Positions 6,612-14,492 of a stretch of DNA of 24,656 bases are shown one piece after another (position 1 is the stretch's first letter; every line of letters begins with the position of its first letter). Below the pieces are notes generated by a model that did no database searches, had not been told where the DNA came from, and saw only the letters and a program-made list of their open reading frames with translations. A program made the translations under genes and the position numbers. The stretch comes from DATJAJ01 sp035622335. GTDB lineage: Archaea > Thermoproteota > Nitrososphaeria > Nitrososphaerales > Gagatemarchaeaceae. Location of the stretch: NCBI GenBank assembly GCA_035622335.1, contig DASPVO010000046.1:1-24656 (forward strand), given 5' to 3'.

Positions 6612-6636
6612 CTCAGACCGTTTATCTACGGTTGAG
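6612..6636 (+). promoter_or_regulatory. TATA box enclosed by an inverted repeat, propeller gene promoter
   Basis: CTCAGACCG (6612-6620) and CGGTTGAG (6629-6636) are inverted copies with one extra base in the left arm. The 8 bp between them, TTTATCTA, are the apparent TATA box, giving a start about 10 nt before the ATG at 6659. A protein bound here would compete directly with TBP. Confidence 0.45.
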
Positions 6637-6658
6637 GTCAGTCTGATGACTACACAGA

Positions 6659-7915
6659 ATGGATTTCCACCAGTCGGACTTCCAAAGTGCTGGACTCTCC
6701 AGGAAGGGGATATCGAACACCATCGCTGGAGTTGCGATCATCGTCATCTTAGTGGTCGCAGCAGCCGGTGGCTATTTCTTCAGGGGAAGCACACCAGCTT
6801 CAACCATAACAACGACCGCCGTTTTGACTTCGACCGTCGCAACCACTACGACATCGACGGTCACGGCTTCACTTGCAACTATTCCAACATTATCCAATGC
6901 GAAGGTGTCCACGATACAGGTGGGGCCATTCTTCGCGGCTCTCTCAGGAGTCGTCTACAACCCCAAGAACAATGAGATCTACGCCGCCCTTGAGAACCTC
7001 GGCTCAGTGGCGGTCCTGAACGGAACAACGGGCAGCTCGATTACGATGATCAATTTGACATCAGGCGATTCCCCGATCGAACTTGCATTCGACTCGTCCA
7101 ACAACATGATATACGTAGCAAACGACGATTGGAGCACTTGTTCCCCATCCACAAACTCCACATGCAGCATCCCTGTGATCAACACCCTGACTAACACGGT
7201 TGTGGCGAACATAGCGACACCAGACGAAACAAGCGACGTCGCGGTCAACCCCAACACGAACGTGGTCTATGCAACAAGCAATGACGATGATGCAACTTTT
7301 CTGTTGAATGCTTCAACCAACCAGTACATCGGGATCCTGCAGAACCACACCCAGATACCTGACAATTCTGAAGTGGTCACTGTCGATTCTAGCAAGAACC
7401 TTGCTTTCATTGCCAATTCGTATTACCACAACCAACCCGTAGCGTATGTGGGATTCTTGGCAAGTCCTAGCGGCGGCGGTTGCATGTTCAAGAGCACGAA
7501 CGAAAGTGCCGATTGCGTTACCAGGGCGGTAGGAATACTCGGCGGGAAGGCAGTTGGGATCGCTGTAGACCCGACGACCGGTCTCATCTATGTTTCAAAC
7601 TACAACCTGAACACGGTGAATGTCATCTCCGAATCTACCGGCCAAGATGTAGCCAACATCACGGTTCAGTCTCCATCGGGGATTGTCGTAAACCCAGTCA
7701 GCGACATGATTTACGTCGCGAGCAATACCACGAGTTCTGCGGGAGTCGACTCGTTGTTCGTGATAAGCGGTTCGACGAACACAGTCTTGGGGAAGATCCC
7801 AGTCGGCTTCGGACCCGAGAACGTCGCGCTGGACACAACGTCCGGTATGATTCTAGTGTCGAATACGAGTGACGGGACGATCACCGAAATCCTAGAAAGC
7901 AGCCTAACGTCCTAG
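6659..7915 (+). CDS. Membrane-anchored YVTN-type beta-propeller protein
   Basis: 418 residues. Residues 19-41 form one membrane helix preceded by SRKGIS, which looks like an archaeal pilin-type N-terminus. A Thr/Ser-rich linker follows (about 45-75), a likely glycosylated stalk. The rest is a repeat domain with blade motifs of the YVTN kind: IYAALENLGSVAVLN, IYVANDD, VYATSNDD, AFIANSYY, IYVSNYNLNTVNVI, IYVASN and ILVSNTSDGTI, so about seven blades. A CVTRAVG segment and two other cysteines may form disulfides. Such proteins are extracellular, S-layer-associated binding or adhesion proteins; the ligand is unknown. The reading frame seems less GC-rich than most neighbours. The ATG at 6646 opens a different frame and is not used. 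Confidence 0.85.
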   Translation: MDFHQSDFQSAGLSRKGISNTIAGVAIIVILVVAAAGGYFFRGSTPASTITTTAVLTSTVATTTTSTVTASLATIPTLSNAKVSTIQVGPFFAALSGVVYNPKNNEIYAALENLGSVAVLNGTTGSSITMINLTSGDSPIELAFDSSNNMIYVANDDWSTCSPSTNSTCSIPVINTLTNTVVANIATPDETSDVAVNPNTNVVYATSNDDDATFLLNASTNQYIGILQNHTQIPDNSEVVTVDSSKNLAFIANSYYHNQPVAYVGFLASPSGGGCMFKSTNESADCVTRAVGILGGKAVGIAVDPTTGLIYVSNYNLNTVNVISESTGQDVANITVQSPSGIVVNPVSDMIYVASNTTSSAGVDSLFVISGSTNTVLGKIPVGFGPENVALDTTSGMILVSNTSDGTITEILESSLTS

Positions 7916-7951
7916 ATTAGGAAGTCTAGCGTACGGGTCATAGGTTCTGAG

Positions 7952-7970
7952 ACAACAGTTGGATTGTTGT
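7952..7970 (+). repeat. Hairpin downstream of the propeller gene
   Basis: ACAACA and TGTTGT form perfect 6-bp arms around a 7-nt loop, 37 nt after the stop at 7915. No T-run follows, so a terminator role is uncertain. Confidence 0.3.
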
Positions 7971-8031
7971 GGCCGTCCAGCAGTTTCACCGCCCCGTGCC
8001 CTAACTCTCCAAGCGACGCGCCCGCCCGCCC

Positions 8032-8037
8032 TTATAC
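8032..8037 (+). promoter_or_regulatory. TATA box of the Cys4 protein gene
   Basis: TTATAC in a GC-rich run, centred about 25 bp before the ATG at 8059, fitting a leaderless transcript. Confidence 0.55.
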
Positions 8038-8058
8038 GACCCGCTTCGAGTCGTCGCC

Positions 8059-8319
8059 ATGCGACCGACAGAACCTCACATACCCGACAAGGACGGTCAC
8101 CTCTGCCTCGACTGCATGTTCTACAGGAGAGGCGACTGCAGCGTCCTCGGCGTCGAAGTCGAACCCGCCTACTCGTGCGGGATATGGCGGATGAACCCCG
8201 ACCTGCTACCGAGACTGGAACCACGAAAAGAAGAACCGGAGAAAGCAGAGGAGCAGGATTGGAGCGACGAAGGCACAGACTTCTGGAACCAACTCTCGTG
8301 GCAAAGCCATCAATCTTAA
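8059..8319 (+). CDS. Small four-cysteine protein, HiPIP-like pattern
   Basis: 86 residues. The N-terminal half has four cysteines as CLDCMFYRRGDC, then a spacer, then YSCGIW. The spacing CxxCxFY...C...(G/S)C.x(W/Y) resembles high-potential iron-sulfur proteins and related small HiPIP-like domains; a zinc site is the alternative. The C-terminal half is charged and rich in Glu and Lys (EPRKEEPEKAEEQDW), probably flexible. No signal peptide is seen, so it is probably cytoplasmic. It has its own TATA box. It ends 27 bp before the S53 peptidase gene but that gene has a separate TATA box within its last codons. No firm function. Confidence 0.7.
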   Translation: MRPTEPHIPDKDGHLCLDCMFYRRGDCSVLGVEVEPAYSCGIWRMNPDLLPRLEPRKEEPEKAEEQDWSDEGTDFWNQLSWQSHQS

Positions 8320-8321
8320 TA
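8315..8321 (+). promoter_or_regulatory. TATA box of the S53 peptidase gene
   Basis: CTTAATA overlaps the stop of the preceding gene and is centred 29 bp before the TTG at 8347, supporting a leaderless TTG start. Confidence 0.5.
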
Positions 8322-8346
8322 CCCTGAGAGCGCTCAGCGTCCGCTA

Positions 8347-11300
8347 TTGTCGCGGACTGCGTGGAGGCTGGCCACGGTCGGAATCGCGTTTCTGCTCGCC
8401 TTCTCCTTCGTCGGGATCTTCCCGGTGAGGGCGTCCGCTCTTACTTCTGACTCTGCGCTCCCCGGGCCCCTTCCAGGCTACAAGGCGGCCGGGACGGTGC
8501 CTCCTTACACTCCTGTGTTCGCGACCATCTCCGTGCCCCTCCGCAACGCGGACGAGCTGCAGTCCATGGTGGAGGAGGTCTCCGACCCCTCGTCCCCCCT
8601 CTTCGGACACTATCTGACGCAGTCCCAGATAGCCCAGGAGTTCCTCCCCACGCAGAAGTTCGAGGCCACGCTGAGCGACCTAGAGTCTCTCGGCCTGACC
8701 GTCGAGCTGACGGCGATGGATTCCATGATCGTGGTCGAAGGGAGCGCTTCGCAGCTCGAGTCGGCTCTCGGACTGAGACTCGGCCTGTACACGAACGGCA
8801 CCCTGACCTACTACTCCAGCGGAGGCTCAGAATTCGACGGCCTGTCTGTCTACGCTTCGAACGCCACTTCCATCATGGCGAAGGCCATGCTCGCCTATCC
8901 GGGCACTAGCGAATTGGCTGGGAACGTCACCTACACCGAGGCATCGATAACGCCAGAGCAGCTTGTTGGTGCGTACGACCCCATCCCTGGCGACCTTGGC
9001 AAAGGGGAGACGGTGGCGACCTTGGACTTCTACGGTGCGCCGACGATAGCGTCTGATGTTGCCAAGTTCGACTCCACATACGGTGTGCCGTCCCCTGCTT
9101 CCTTTTCCGTCGTCCCAATCGGTGCCTACGACCCCAACTTGGCGACCATTCTAGGCTGGTCAGTGGAAACCACACTGGACGTGGAGTACGCCCATCTGGG
9201 GGCCCCCGAAGCTTCCCTCGTGATGTACGCGGCGACAGACGCCATCCCCTTGTCGACGATAATCGCAACCATAGTGGGGGACGACAAGGTGAACGTGCTT
9301 TCGCAGAGCTTCGGGTTCCCGGAGTGGGAGTTCTCGACCTCGGGTGGAGAGGTCTTCTACTACTACGTGACGCTCACAGACCAGTACTACGCGCTGGGAG
9401 CACTAGAGGGCATCACGTTCACGGCGGCGACTGGAGATGGAGGGGGCGGCGGGTACAGCGCTGGACCAGAGGGGAACCTCCTCTTCCCGGCTTCCTCGCC
9501 TTATGTGACGTCCGTCGGAGGGACGGAGACATACGCGTCGCAGAACGCCAACGGATCGGTGAGCTACGACCAGACGGCCTGGTCGAACCCCACCTTCGTC
9601 CCGGACCTGGTCAATTCGGGAGGTAGCGGGGGAGGAGTGAGCATCATAGAGCCCAGGCCATGGTACCAGACTCTCTCCATCCCGGACACTTACGTCAACG
9701 GCAGGATGGCTCCGGACGTGGCCGCGCAGGGAGGGGTGAACCCGGCGAGCCTGTTCGTCTATGAAGGAGAGTCGTTCCTGATTGGCGGGACATCAGAATC
9801 TTCACCCCTTGTCGCGGGTCTCCTTGCCACCGTTGCGGCATCGGTCGGGAAGGGGCTGGGTCTGGTGAACCCCCTGCTGTACTCCCTGGGCAGGAACTCC
9901 TCAACATACCAGGAGGCTTTCACGCCCATCACGTTCGGCTACACCATTCCATGGACCGCGAGCTTCGGCTACAACCTGGCCACAGGGTGGGGCGCTCCCA
10001 GGGCTGGCGGCATCGCCACCCTGTACAAGACATCCAGCACGGGTTCTCTTGACGTCGCTGTCGGTGTGAGCAGCCCAGAGCATCTGGTGGCGCCCGACGA
10101 GTATACACCAGGTCAGCTGGTCGATGTCACCGCAAACATCTCCTCTTCTGCAGGCCCGGTCACGACTGGAAGCTTCTCCGCTACGCTCCAGTCACTGTCG
10201 GGCTCCTCTTCGCCCGAGCGCATCAAATTCAACTCAACGAGTAACAGATGGGAGGGCTCGCTCACAGTTGGCGACACTTCAGGGGTCACTTATGCTGTTG
10301 TGTCGGGGACGTCCGGGGTCTTGACGGGAGAAGGCTCGGCTTCATTCTTCTCGGGTTACGTAGGGACATTCCTGACGCCTACACCGCTCGAGCCATGGTC
10401 GACCATCACAGGTCTCCCCGTCGAGGTCAACGCTACGACCCTTGCTGGCAACTCACCTGCAAGCCTGAACGTGTCCATAGGCATGAACTCGTACTCGCTG
10501 GAGACGAACCACTTCACAGACCTGTTCAACTTCACGCTCTCTTCACTCTCGGGAGACTACTACGCGCTCGTCAGCACTCAGTTGCCCGCTGGGCCCAGCG
10601 AGATGGCCCTGCACGGAGACCTCTACGGGTTCCTACCGTTCTACAGTGGGATCGGGCTCGAGGGTTCATTCCTGGCCGCCCCCCTCGACATGAGCCCTGG
10701 CTCCGTCCAACCAGGAGGCTCTATCGCGGTCTTTTCAGTGACCACGGCTCCAGAGAACCTCGCGTCGATCAGCACGACAGAGACAGGAAGCCTCAGCTCT
10801 GACATCTACTATGGGTCGAACGTCACGGCGACTCTGGTCAACCAGGTGGGGACAAGCATCTCGTCCGTTAACCTCGCCTACAAGCCGTGCGAAGAGGCGC
10901 TGTGCCTATCCGGCTACGTGTACATCAGCGGCTATCTTCGAGTCCCGCCGGGCACCCCGCCAGGGCTGTACGTCATCACACTTTCAGCGAGTTATGACTC
11001 TGAGGCGACCCCTGGGGAGTTGACTGGGAGCTTCTACGCCGAGGCTCTCGTCGTCAACGGAACCTCTACGCCCGGGGTCTCTCTCAATTCCACGACGATC
11101 TACGAGGGACAGGGGTTCCAGGTCAGGGCCGACATACGCTACCCGGACGGCGCCGAAGTGACGCACGGCGACTACTCTGCATATCTGTTTCCCCAGTCAG
11201 TGGGGACCGACTTCCAGAGCGTGGAGCTCAGTGCGACTGACAGCGGCAACCAGATCTCACTGAGCTACGATGCGGCGGGCAACGACTGGGTAGGGAACGC

Positions 11301-12273
11301 CACAGCCCCATCGCCGACTAGCTCGGGCTCTGCGGTCGGGCTTCCGAGTGGTTCGATCTTCCCTCCCGGAGCCTACGATCTCATCGTATCCGGACAGTCG
11401 TTCGACGGGGTCCCCGCGATCTCGAACAGCACGTACTTCACGAGCTTGTACGTCCAGCCTTATGACATCGTCATCGGGCAGAGCATCTCCGTTTATCCTC
11501 AGCCCTCGGGGCTAGCTTTCAGCGGGGACACCCTCGGCGGTACTGGCAGCATCGGCTCCGACGTGTTCCTGGCGTCGAACACCATCTCAGGGGGAAACCT
11601 CACCATCCGAGATTCTCAGATCCAGGGCTCGCTACTGGTGGAGTCGAGCACCGTGACCCTCGAAGGGGTCTCGGGCGGGACGGTCGTCGCAAAGAACAGC
11701 ACCCTCACCATCGAAGACTCCGACCTCACCGGACTCAGCCTGCTAGGTTCTACGGTCTCGCTCGTGGCATCGTCTGTGAAGCAGCTAAGCCCTCCGCTGC
11801 CCAGCATATCGATCGCCTCTCCCGCGCAGAGCCAGGTCTACAGCGGCGAAGTCCCCCTCACCTACACCGTGAACGGCTCTGACGTCAGCGGCGTGACGGT
11901 CTCGCTCGACGGTTCCCAGACTTCGGAGTCCTCCATCAACGCCTCGGCCCTCCCCGACGGAATCCACAGCGTCACAGTTACCGCGACGCAGAAGGACGGC
12001 CTCTCATCCTCGACGACGGTCTGGTTCGCCACCGATGGCGCACTCGTGAGCGCGAAAAACTCGCTACAGTCGCAGGTCTCCTCTGAAAGCACCACCATCT
12101 CCGCCCAAGGGAGCGAGATCAAGAGCCAGAACTCTACGATATCCACCCAAGGGAGCGACATCAAGACGCTCACAGACCTTCTCTATGCTGTCTCGGTCAT
12201 CGCCGCCGTCGGGCTCGTGGTCGGTGTCGTGGCCCTGTTGAGGAGGCCGAAACCTCCTACTACCGAAGATTAG
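8347..12273 (+). CDS. Giant membrane-anchored S53 peptidase (sedolisin/kumamolisin family)
   Basis: 1308 residues from a TTG. Residues 1-31 are a signal peptide ending VRASA. A pro-kumamolisin activation domain (about 50-190) is followed by the S53 catalytic domain (about 200-545). Catalytic residues are all visible: E274 and D278 (VETTLDVEYAH), oxyanion D364 (ATGDGG) and S483 (GGTSESSP). The usual Ca2+ aspartates near the domain end appear replaced: FTPIT where DIT is expected and FGYNLATGWG where G.D..TG is expected. Several Ig-like beta domains follow (about 560-1080). After them come short beta-helix-like repeats (about 1100-1160), another beta domain and a Gln/Ser repeat (ISAQGSEIKSQ, ISTQGSDIK). 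A C-terminal membrane helix (about 1275-1298) ends before RRPKPP. It probably digests protein outside the cell, tethered on a stalk; S53 enzymes typically work at acid pH. Confidence 0.92.
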   Translation: MSRTAWRLATVGIAFLLAFSFVGIFPVRASALTSDSALPGPLPGYKAAGTVPPYTPVFATISVPLRNADELQSMVEEVSDPSSPLFGHYLTQSQIAQEFLPTQKFEATLSDLESLGLTVELTAMDSMIVVEGSASQLESALGLRLGLYTNGTLTYYSSGGSEFDGLSVYASNATSIMAKAMLAYPGTSELAGNVTYTEASITPEQLVGAYDPIPGDLGKGETVATLDFYGAPTIASDVAKFDSTYGVPSPASFSVVPIGAYDPNLATILGWSVETTLDVEYAHLGAPEASLVMYAATDAIPLSTIIATIVGDDKVNVLSQSFGFPEWEFSTSGGEVFYYYVTLTDQYYALGALEGITFTAATGDGGGGGYSAGPEGNLLFPASSPYVTSVGGTETYASQNANGSVSYDQTAWSNPTFVPDLVNSGGSGGGVSIIEPRPWYQTLSIPDTYVNGRMAPDVAAQGGVNPASLFVYEGESFLIGGTSESSPLVAGLLATVAASVGKGLGLVNPLLYSLGRNSSTYQEAFTPITFGYTIPWTASFGYNLATGWGAPRAGGIATLYKTSSTGSLDVAVGVSSPEHLVAPDEYTPGQLVDVTANISSSAGPVTTGSFSATLQSLSGSSSPERIKFNSTSNRWEGSLTVGDTSGVTYAVVSGTSGVLTGEGSASFFSGYVGTFLTPTPLEPWSTITGLPVEVNATTLAGNSPASLNVSIGMNSYSLETNHFTDLFNFTLSSLSGDYYALVSTQLPAGPSEMALHGDLYGFLPFYSGIGLEGSFLAAPLDMSPGSVQPGGSIAVFSVTTAPENLASISTTETGSLSSDIYYGSNVTATLVNQVGTSISSVNLAYKPCEEALCLSGYVYISGYLRVPPGTPPGLYVITLSASYDSEATPGELTGSFYAEALVVNGTSTPGVSLNSTTIYEGQGFQVRADIRYPDGAEVTHGDYSAYLFPQSVGTDFQSVELSATDSGNQISLSYDAAGNDWVGNATAPSPTSSGSAVGLPSGSIFPPGAYDLIVSGQSFDGVPAISNSTYFTSLYVQPYDIVIGQSISVYPQPSGLAFSGDTLGGTGSIGSDVFLASNTISGGNLTIRDSQIQGSLLVESSTVTLEGVSGGTVVAKNSTLTIEDSDLTGLSLLGSTVSLVASSVKQLSPPLPSISIASPAQSQVYSGEVPLTYTVNGSDVSGVTVSLDGSQTSESSINASALPDGIHSVTVTATQKDGLSSSTTVWFATDGALVSAKNSLQSQVSSESTTISAQGSEIKSQNSTISTQGSDIKTLTDLLYAVSVIAAVGLVVGVVALLRRPKPPTTED

Positions 12274-12347
12274 AAACGAAGAGCATACAACATGCCTCCC
12301 AAAAGGAAGGACTCGCAGCCGGTACTCTGACCAGGCCACAACCTCTC

Positions 12348-12408
12348 GCTCGATGCTTTTCGACCTTCAAACATCCCACAATGAATTTATCGCAATCGTA
12401 CATCGAGC
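12348..12408. repeat. Inverted repeat around the cyclase promoter
   Basis: GCTCGATG (12348-12355) and CATCGAGC (12401-12408) are perfect 8-bp inverted copies 45 bp apart, enclosing the TATA-like box at 12384-12390. The right copy lies at about the expected transcription start. They may be paired operator half-sites; chance is possible. Confidence 0.3.
12384..12390 (+). promoter_or_regulatory. TATA-like box of the cyclase gene
   Basis: AATTTAT is centred 36 bp before the ATG at 12423, which would give a leader of about 10 nt. Confidence 0.45.
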
Positions 12409-12422
12409 ATCAGTAGCATAGC

Positions 12423-14357
12423 ATGTCCCAAAGTCAGAGAAGACTTGCTGCCATCATGTTCACCGACATGGTCGGCTACACCGCACTCGGCCAGAGAAAC
12501 GAATCGCTCTCCTTGACCCTGGTAGAAGAACAGAGGAATGTAATCAGACCAATTCTGGGTCGGCACAACGGTAGAGAAGTGAAGACCATGGGCGACGCCT
12601 TCCTAGTGGAATTCCCTAACGCACTGGACGCTGTGAGGTGCGCCTATGACATCCAGAGGGCGATAAGAGAGTTCAACTTCTCCCTTGAGCCCGACAGGAG
12701 GATTCACCTCAGGATCGGCGTCCACGTCGGGGAGGTGTTGGAGTCCCAAGGGGACATCTCGGGAGACGCGGTGAACGTTGCATCGCGGCTAGAGCCGCTC
12801 GCAGATGACGGAGGAGTCTGCATCTCCCGCCAGACGTACGACCATGTCAGGAACAAGGTGGACCTCCCACTGTCAAGCCTCGGCCCAATGACGCTGAAGA
12901 ACGTGAGCCTGCCGGTCGAGGTCTACAAAGTGGTGATGCCGTGGGAGAAGAGCGAGCAAGAACAGTCCGAGAAGCTCAACGCGAAGCGGATTGCGGTTCT
13001 CCCGTTCACAAGTCTGAGCCCCGACCCTAGCGACGAGTACTTTGCGGATGGCCTCACGGAAGAACTAACCGACAAGATCTGCCAGTTGAAAGGCCTGGAG
13101 GTGATAGCCCGGACTTCCGCCATGAACTACAAGAAGAAAGACAAGAGCGTGGCCGAAATAGGGAAGGAGCTCAGGGCGGGGACACTCGTTGAAGGGAGCG
13201 TGAGGAAGGCAGGGAACAGGATCCGCGTCACCGCGCAGCTCGTAGATGCGAACACCGAAGGTCATGTCTGGTCATCGAGTTACGACAGGGAGGTGGACGA
13301 CATCTTCACTGTTCAGAGCGACATAGCGCAGAGGGTGGCCGAGGCCATGAAGATTTCCCTCTTGGAAGCCGAAGTTCAGGAAATCGAGAAGAGACCTACC
13401 AAGAGCCTCTTGGCCTATGAGAACTACCTCCAGGCTCTGCAGATAATTCAAACCGGCAACCCTAATCGGCATATTGAGGTAATCCGGCTTCTCGAGAGCG
13501 CGATCGAGTTCGACCCTGGCTTCACCTCTGCGTATGCTTCGTTGGGGAATCTCTATGTGCTGATATCAGGGGAGACGATGTCATTCAAAGAGGCGTTCGA
13601 AAAGGCGACCCCCTTGATCGCGAGGGCACTGGAGCTCGACGACGGCTCATCGGACGCACACATGGCGAACGGGAACCTTTCCTACCAAGCACTCCTGGAC
13701 CTCCGGGGCGCCGAGAGCGAGTTCAGGAGGGCGATCAGCATCAACCCCAGTAACGCGCCAGCGCACTTCTGGTACGGCCAACTTCATAGGGTGATGGGGG
13801 ATCTGGAGGGGGCCGTTGTAGAGACGAGAAAGGCAAACGAGCTGGACCCACTCTCGCACCTGACGAAGAATTGGTTGATCTCCATCCTCTTCAGGAAGGG
13901 TGACCGGGAGGAAGCCATTCGGCTTGCAGAGACGAGGGTCGATGCCCAGAGCGCCGATAGTCGATCCTCCCTTGCCTACTTCTACCTACTTTCAGGCGAC
14001 CGCAAAAGGGCAGAAGAGCAAGCCGAGGCGAGCATAGCCCTTGGACCGAACATTTACAGCAAGGCCATACTGTCCTTCGTCATGTCGAGCCTTGGTCGTC
14101 CCGATGTTGCTCGAAGACTGCTGACAGAGGCAGAGCAAGCGGGGCTCAAGAACATGGAGATACTAGCAGAAGCATACGTAGCTCTGGGAGACCGCAGCAA
14201 AGCCTTCGAACTGCTGGAGGCATCCTTCGCAGAGACCCCCTCGGGTCTCCTTAACAGCTACCGTAGTCCCGGTTTCGACCCCGTACGGGAAGATCCCCGC
14301 TTTCTATCTCTCATTCGGAGGATGAATCTTGCGATGGCTCAGGTTCAGGGCGCTTAG
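12423..14357 (+). CDS. Class III adenylyl cyclase fused to TolB-like and TPR domains
   Basis: 644 residues, no membrane helix. Residues 6-170 are a class III nucleotide cyclase domain: metal site D15 (IMFTDMVGYT) and D58 (KTMGDAFL), with K54 in the adenine-choosing position, and the transition-state Asn/Arg in GDAVNVASRLE. It should make cAMP from ATP as a homodimer. Residues about 190-325 form a TolB/FlgO-like domain (RIAVLPFTSLSPDP, then DGLTEELTDKI, EGSVRKAGNRIRVTAQLVDA). The rest is TPR-like helical repeats (for example AYASLGNLYVL, APAHFWYGQLHRVMGDLEGA). This cyclase-TolB-TPR order is common in bacteria, especially Rhizobiales, and unusual for archaea, suggesting acquisition by transfer. 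The TPR part probably senses or docks a partner protein. No cAMP-binding protein is seen in the window. Confidence 0.92.
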   Translation: MSQSQRRLAAIMFTDMVGYTALGQRNESLSLTLVEEQRNVIRPILGRHNGREVKTMGDAFLVEFPNALDAVRCAYDIQRAIREFNFSLEPDRRIHLRIGVHVGEVLESQGDISGDAVNVASRLEPLADDGGVCISRQTYDHVRNKVDLPLSSLGPMTLKNVSLPVEVYKVVMPWEKSEQEQSEKLNAKRIAVLPFTSLSPDPSDEYFADGLTEELTDKICQLKGLEVIARTSAMNYKKKDKSVAEIGKELRAGTLVEGSVRKAGNRIRVTAQLVDANTEGHVWSSSYDREVDDIFTVQSDIAQRVAEAMKISLLEAEVQEIEKRPTKSLLAYENYLQALQIIQTGNPNRHIEVIRLLESAIEFDPGFTSAYASLGNLYVLISGETMSFKEAFEKATPLIARALELDDGSSDAHMANGNLSYQALLDLRGAESEFRRAISINPSNAPAHFWYGQLHRVMGDLEGAVVETRKANELDPLSHLTKNWLISILFRKGDREEAIRLAETRVDAQSADSRSSLAYFYLLSGDRKRAEEQAEASIALGPNIYSKAILSFVMSSLGRPDVARRLLTEAEQAGLKNMEILAEAYVALGDRSKAFELLEASFAETPSGLLNSYRSPGFDPVREDPRFLSLIRRMNLAMAQVQGA

Positions 14358-14416
14358 CGAACCTGGGAGTTCGTTCCTCTCCGCACAAAACGGTCTAGGT
14401 CTCCGTCTTCCGTCAG

Positions 14417-14442
14417 TTCGCTCCTCGTGTCGACGGAGCGAA
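14417..14442. repeat. Strong hairpin between cyclase and PAC2 genes
   Basis: TTCGCTCC (14417-14424) and GGAGCGAA (14435-14442) are perfect inverted arms. TCG and CGA inside extend the stem around a TGT loop with one bulged C. It lies 60 nt after the cyclase stop and just upstream of the PAC2 promoter. It may be a transcript 3'-end structure or an operator. Confidence 0.45.
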
Positions 14443-14459
14443 GGCTAGATTTGCAGCAA

Positions 14460-14466
14460 CCTTAAG
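14460..14466 (+). promoter_or_regulatory. TATA-like box of the PAC2 gene
   Basis: CCTTAAG is centred 30 bp before the TTG at 14493 and 36 bp before the ATG at 14499. Confidence 0.45.
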
Positions 14467-14492
14467 ACCGCAATCAGGAAGGCGGCCCCATC

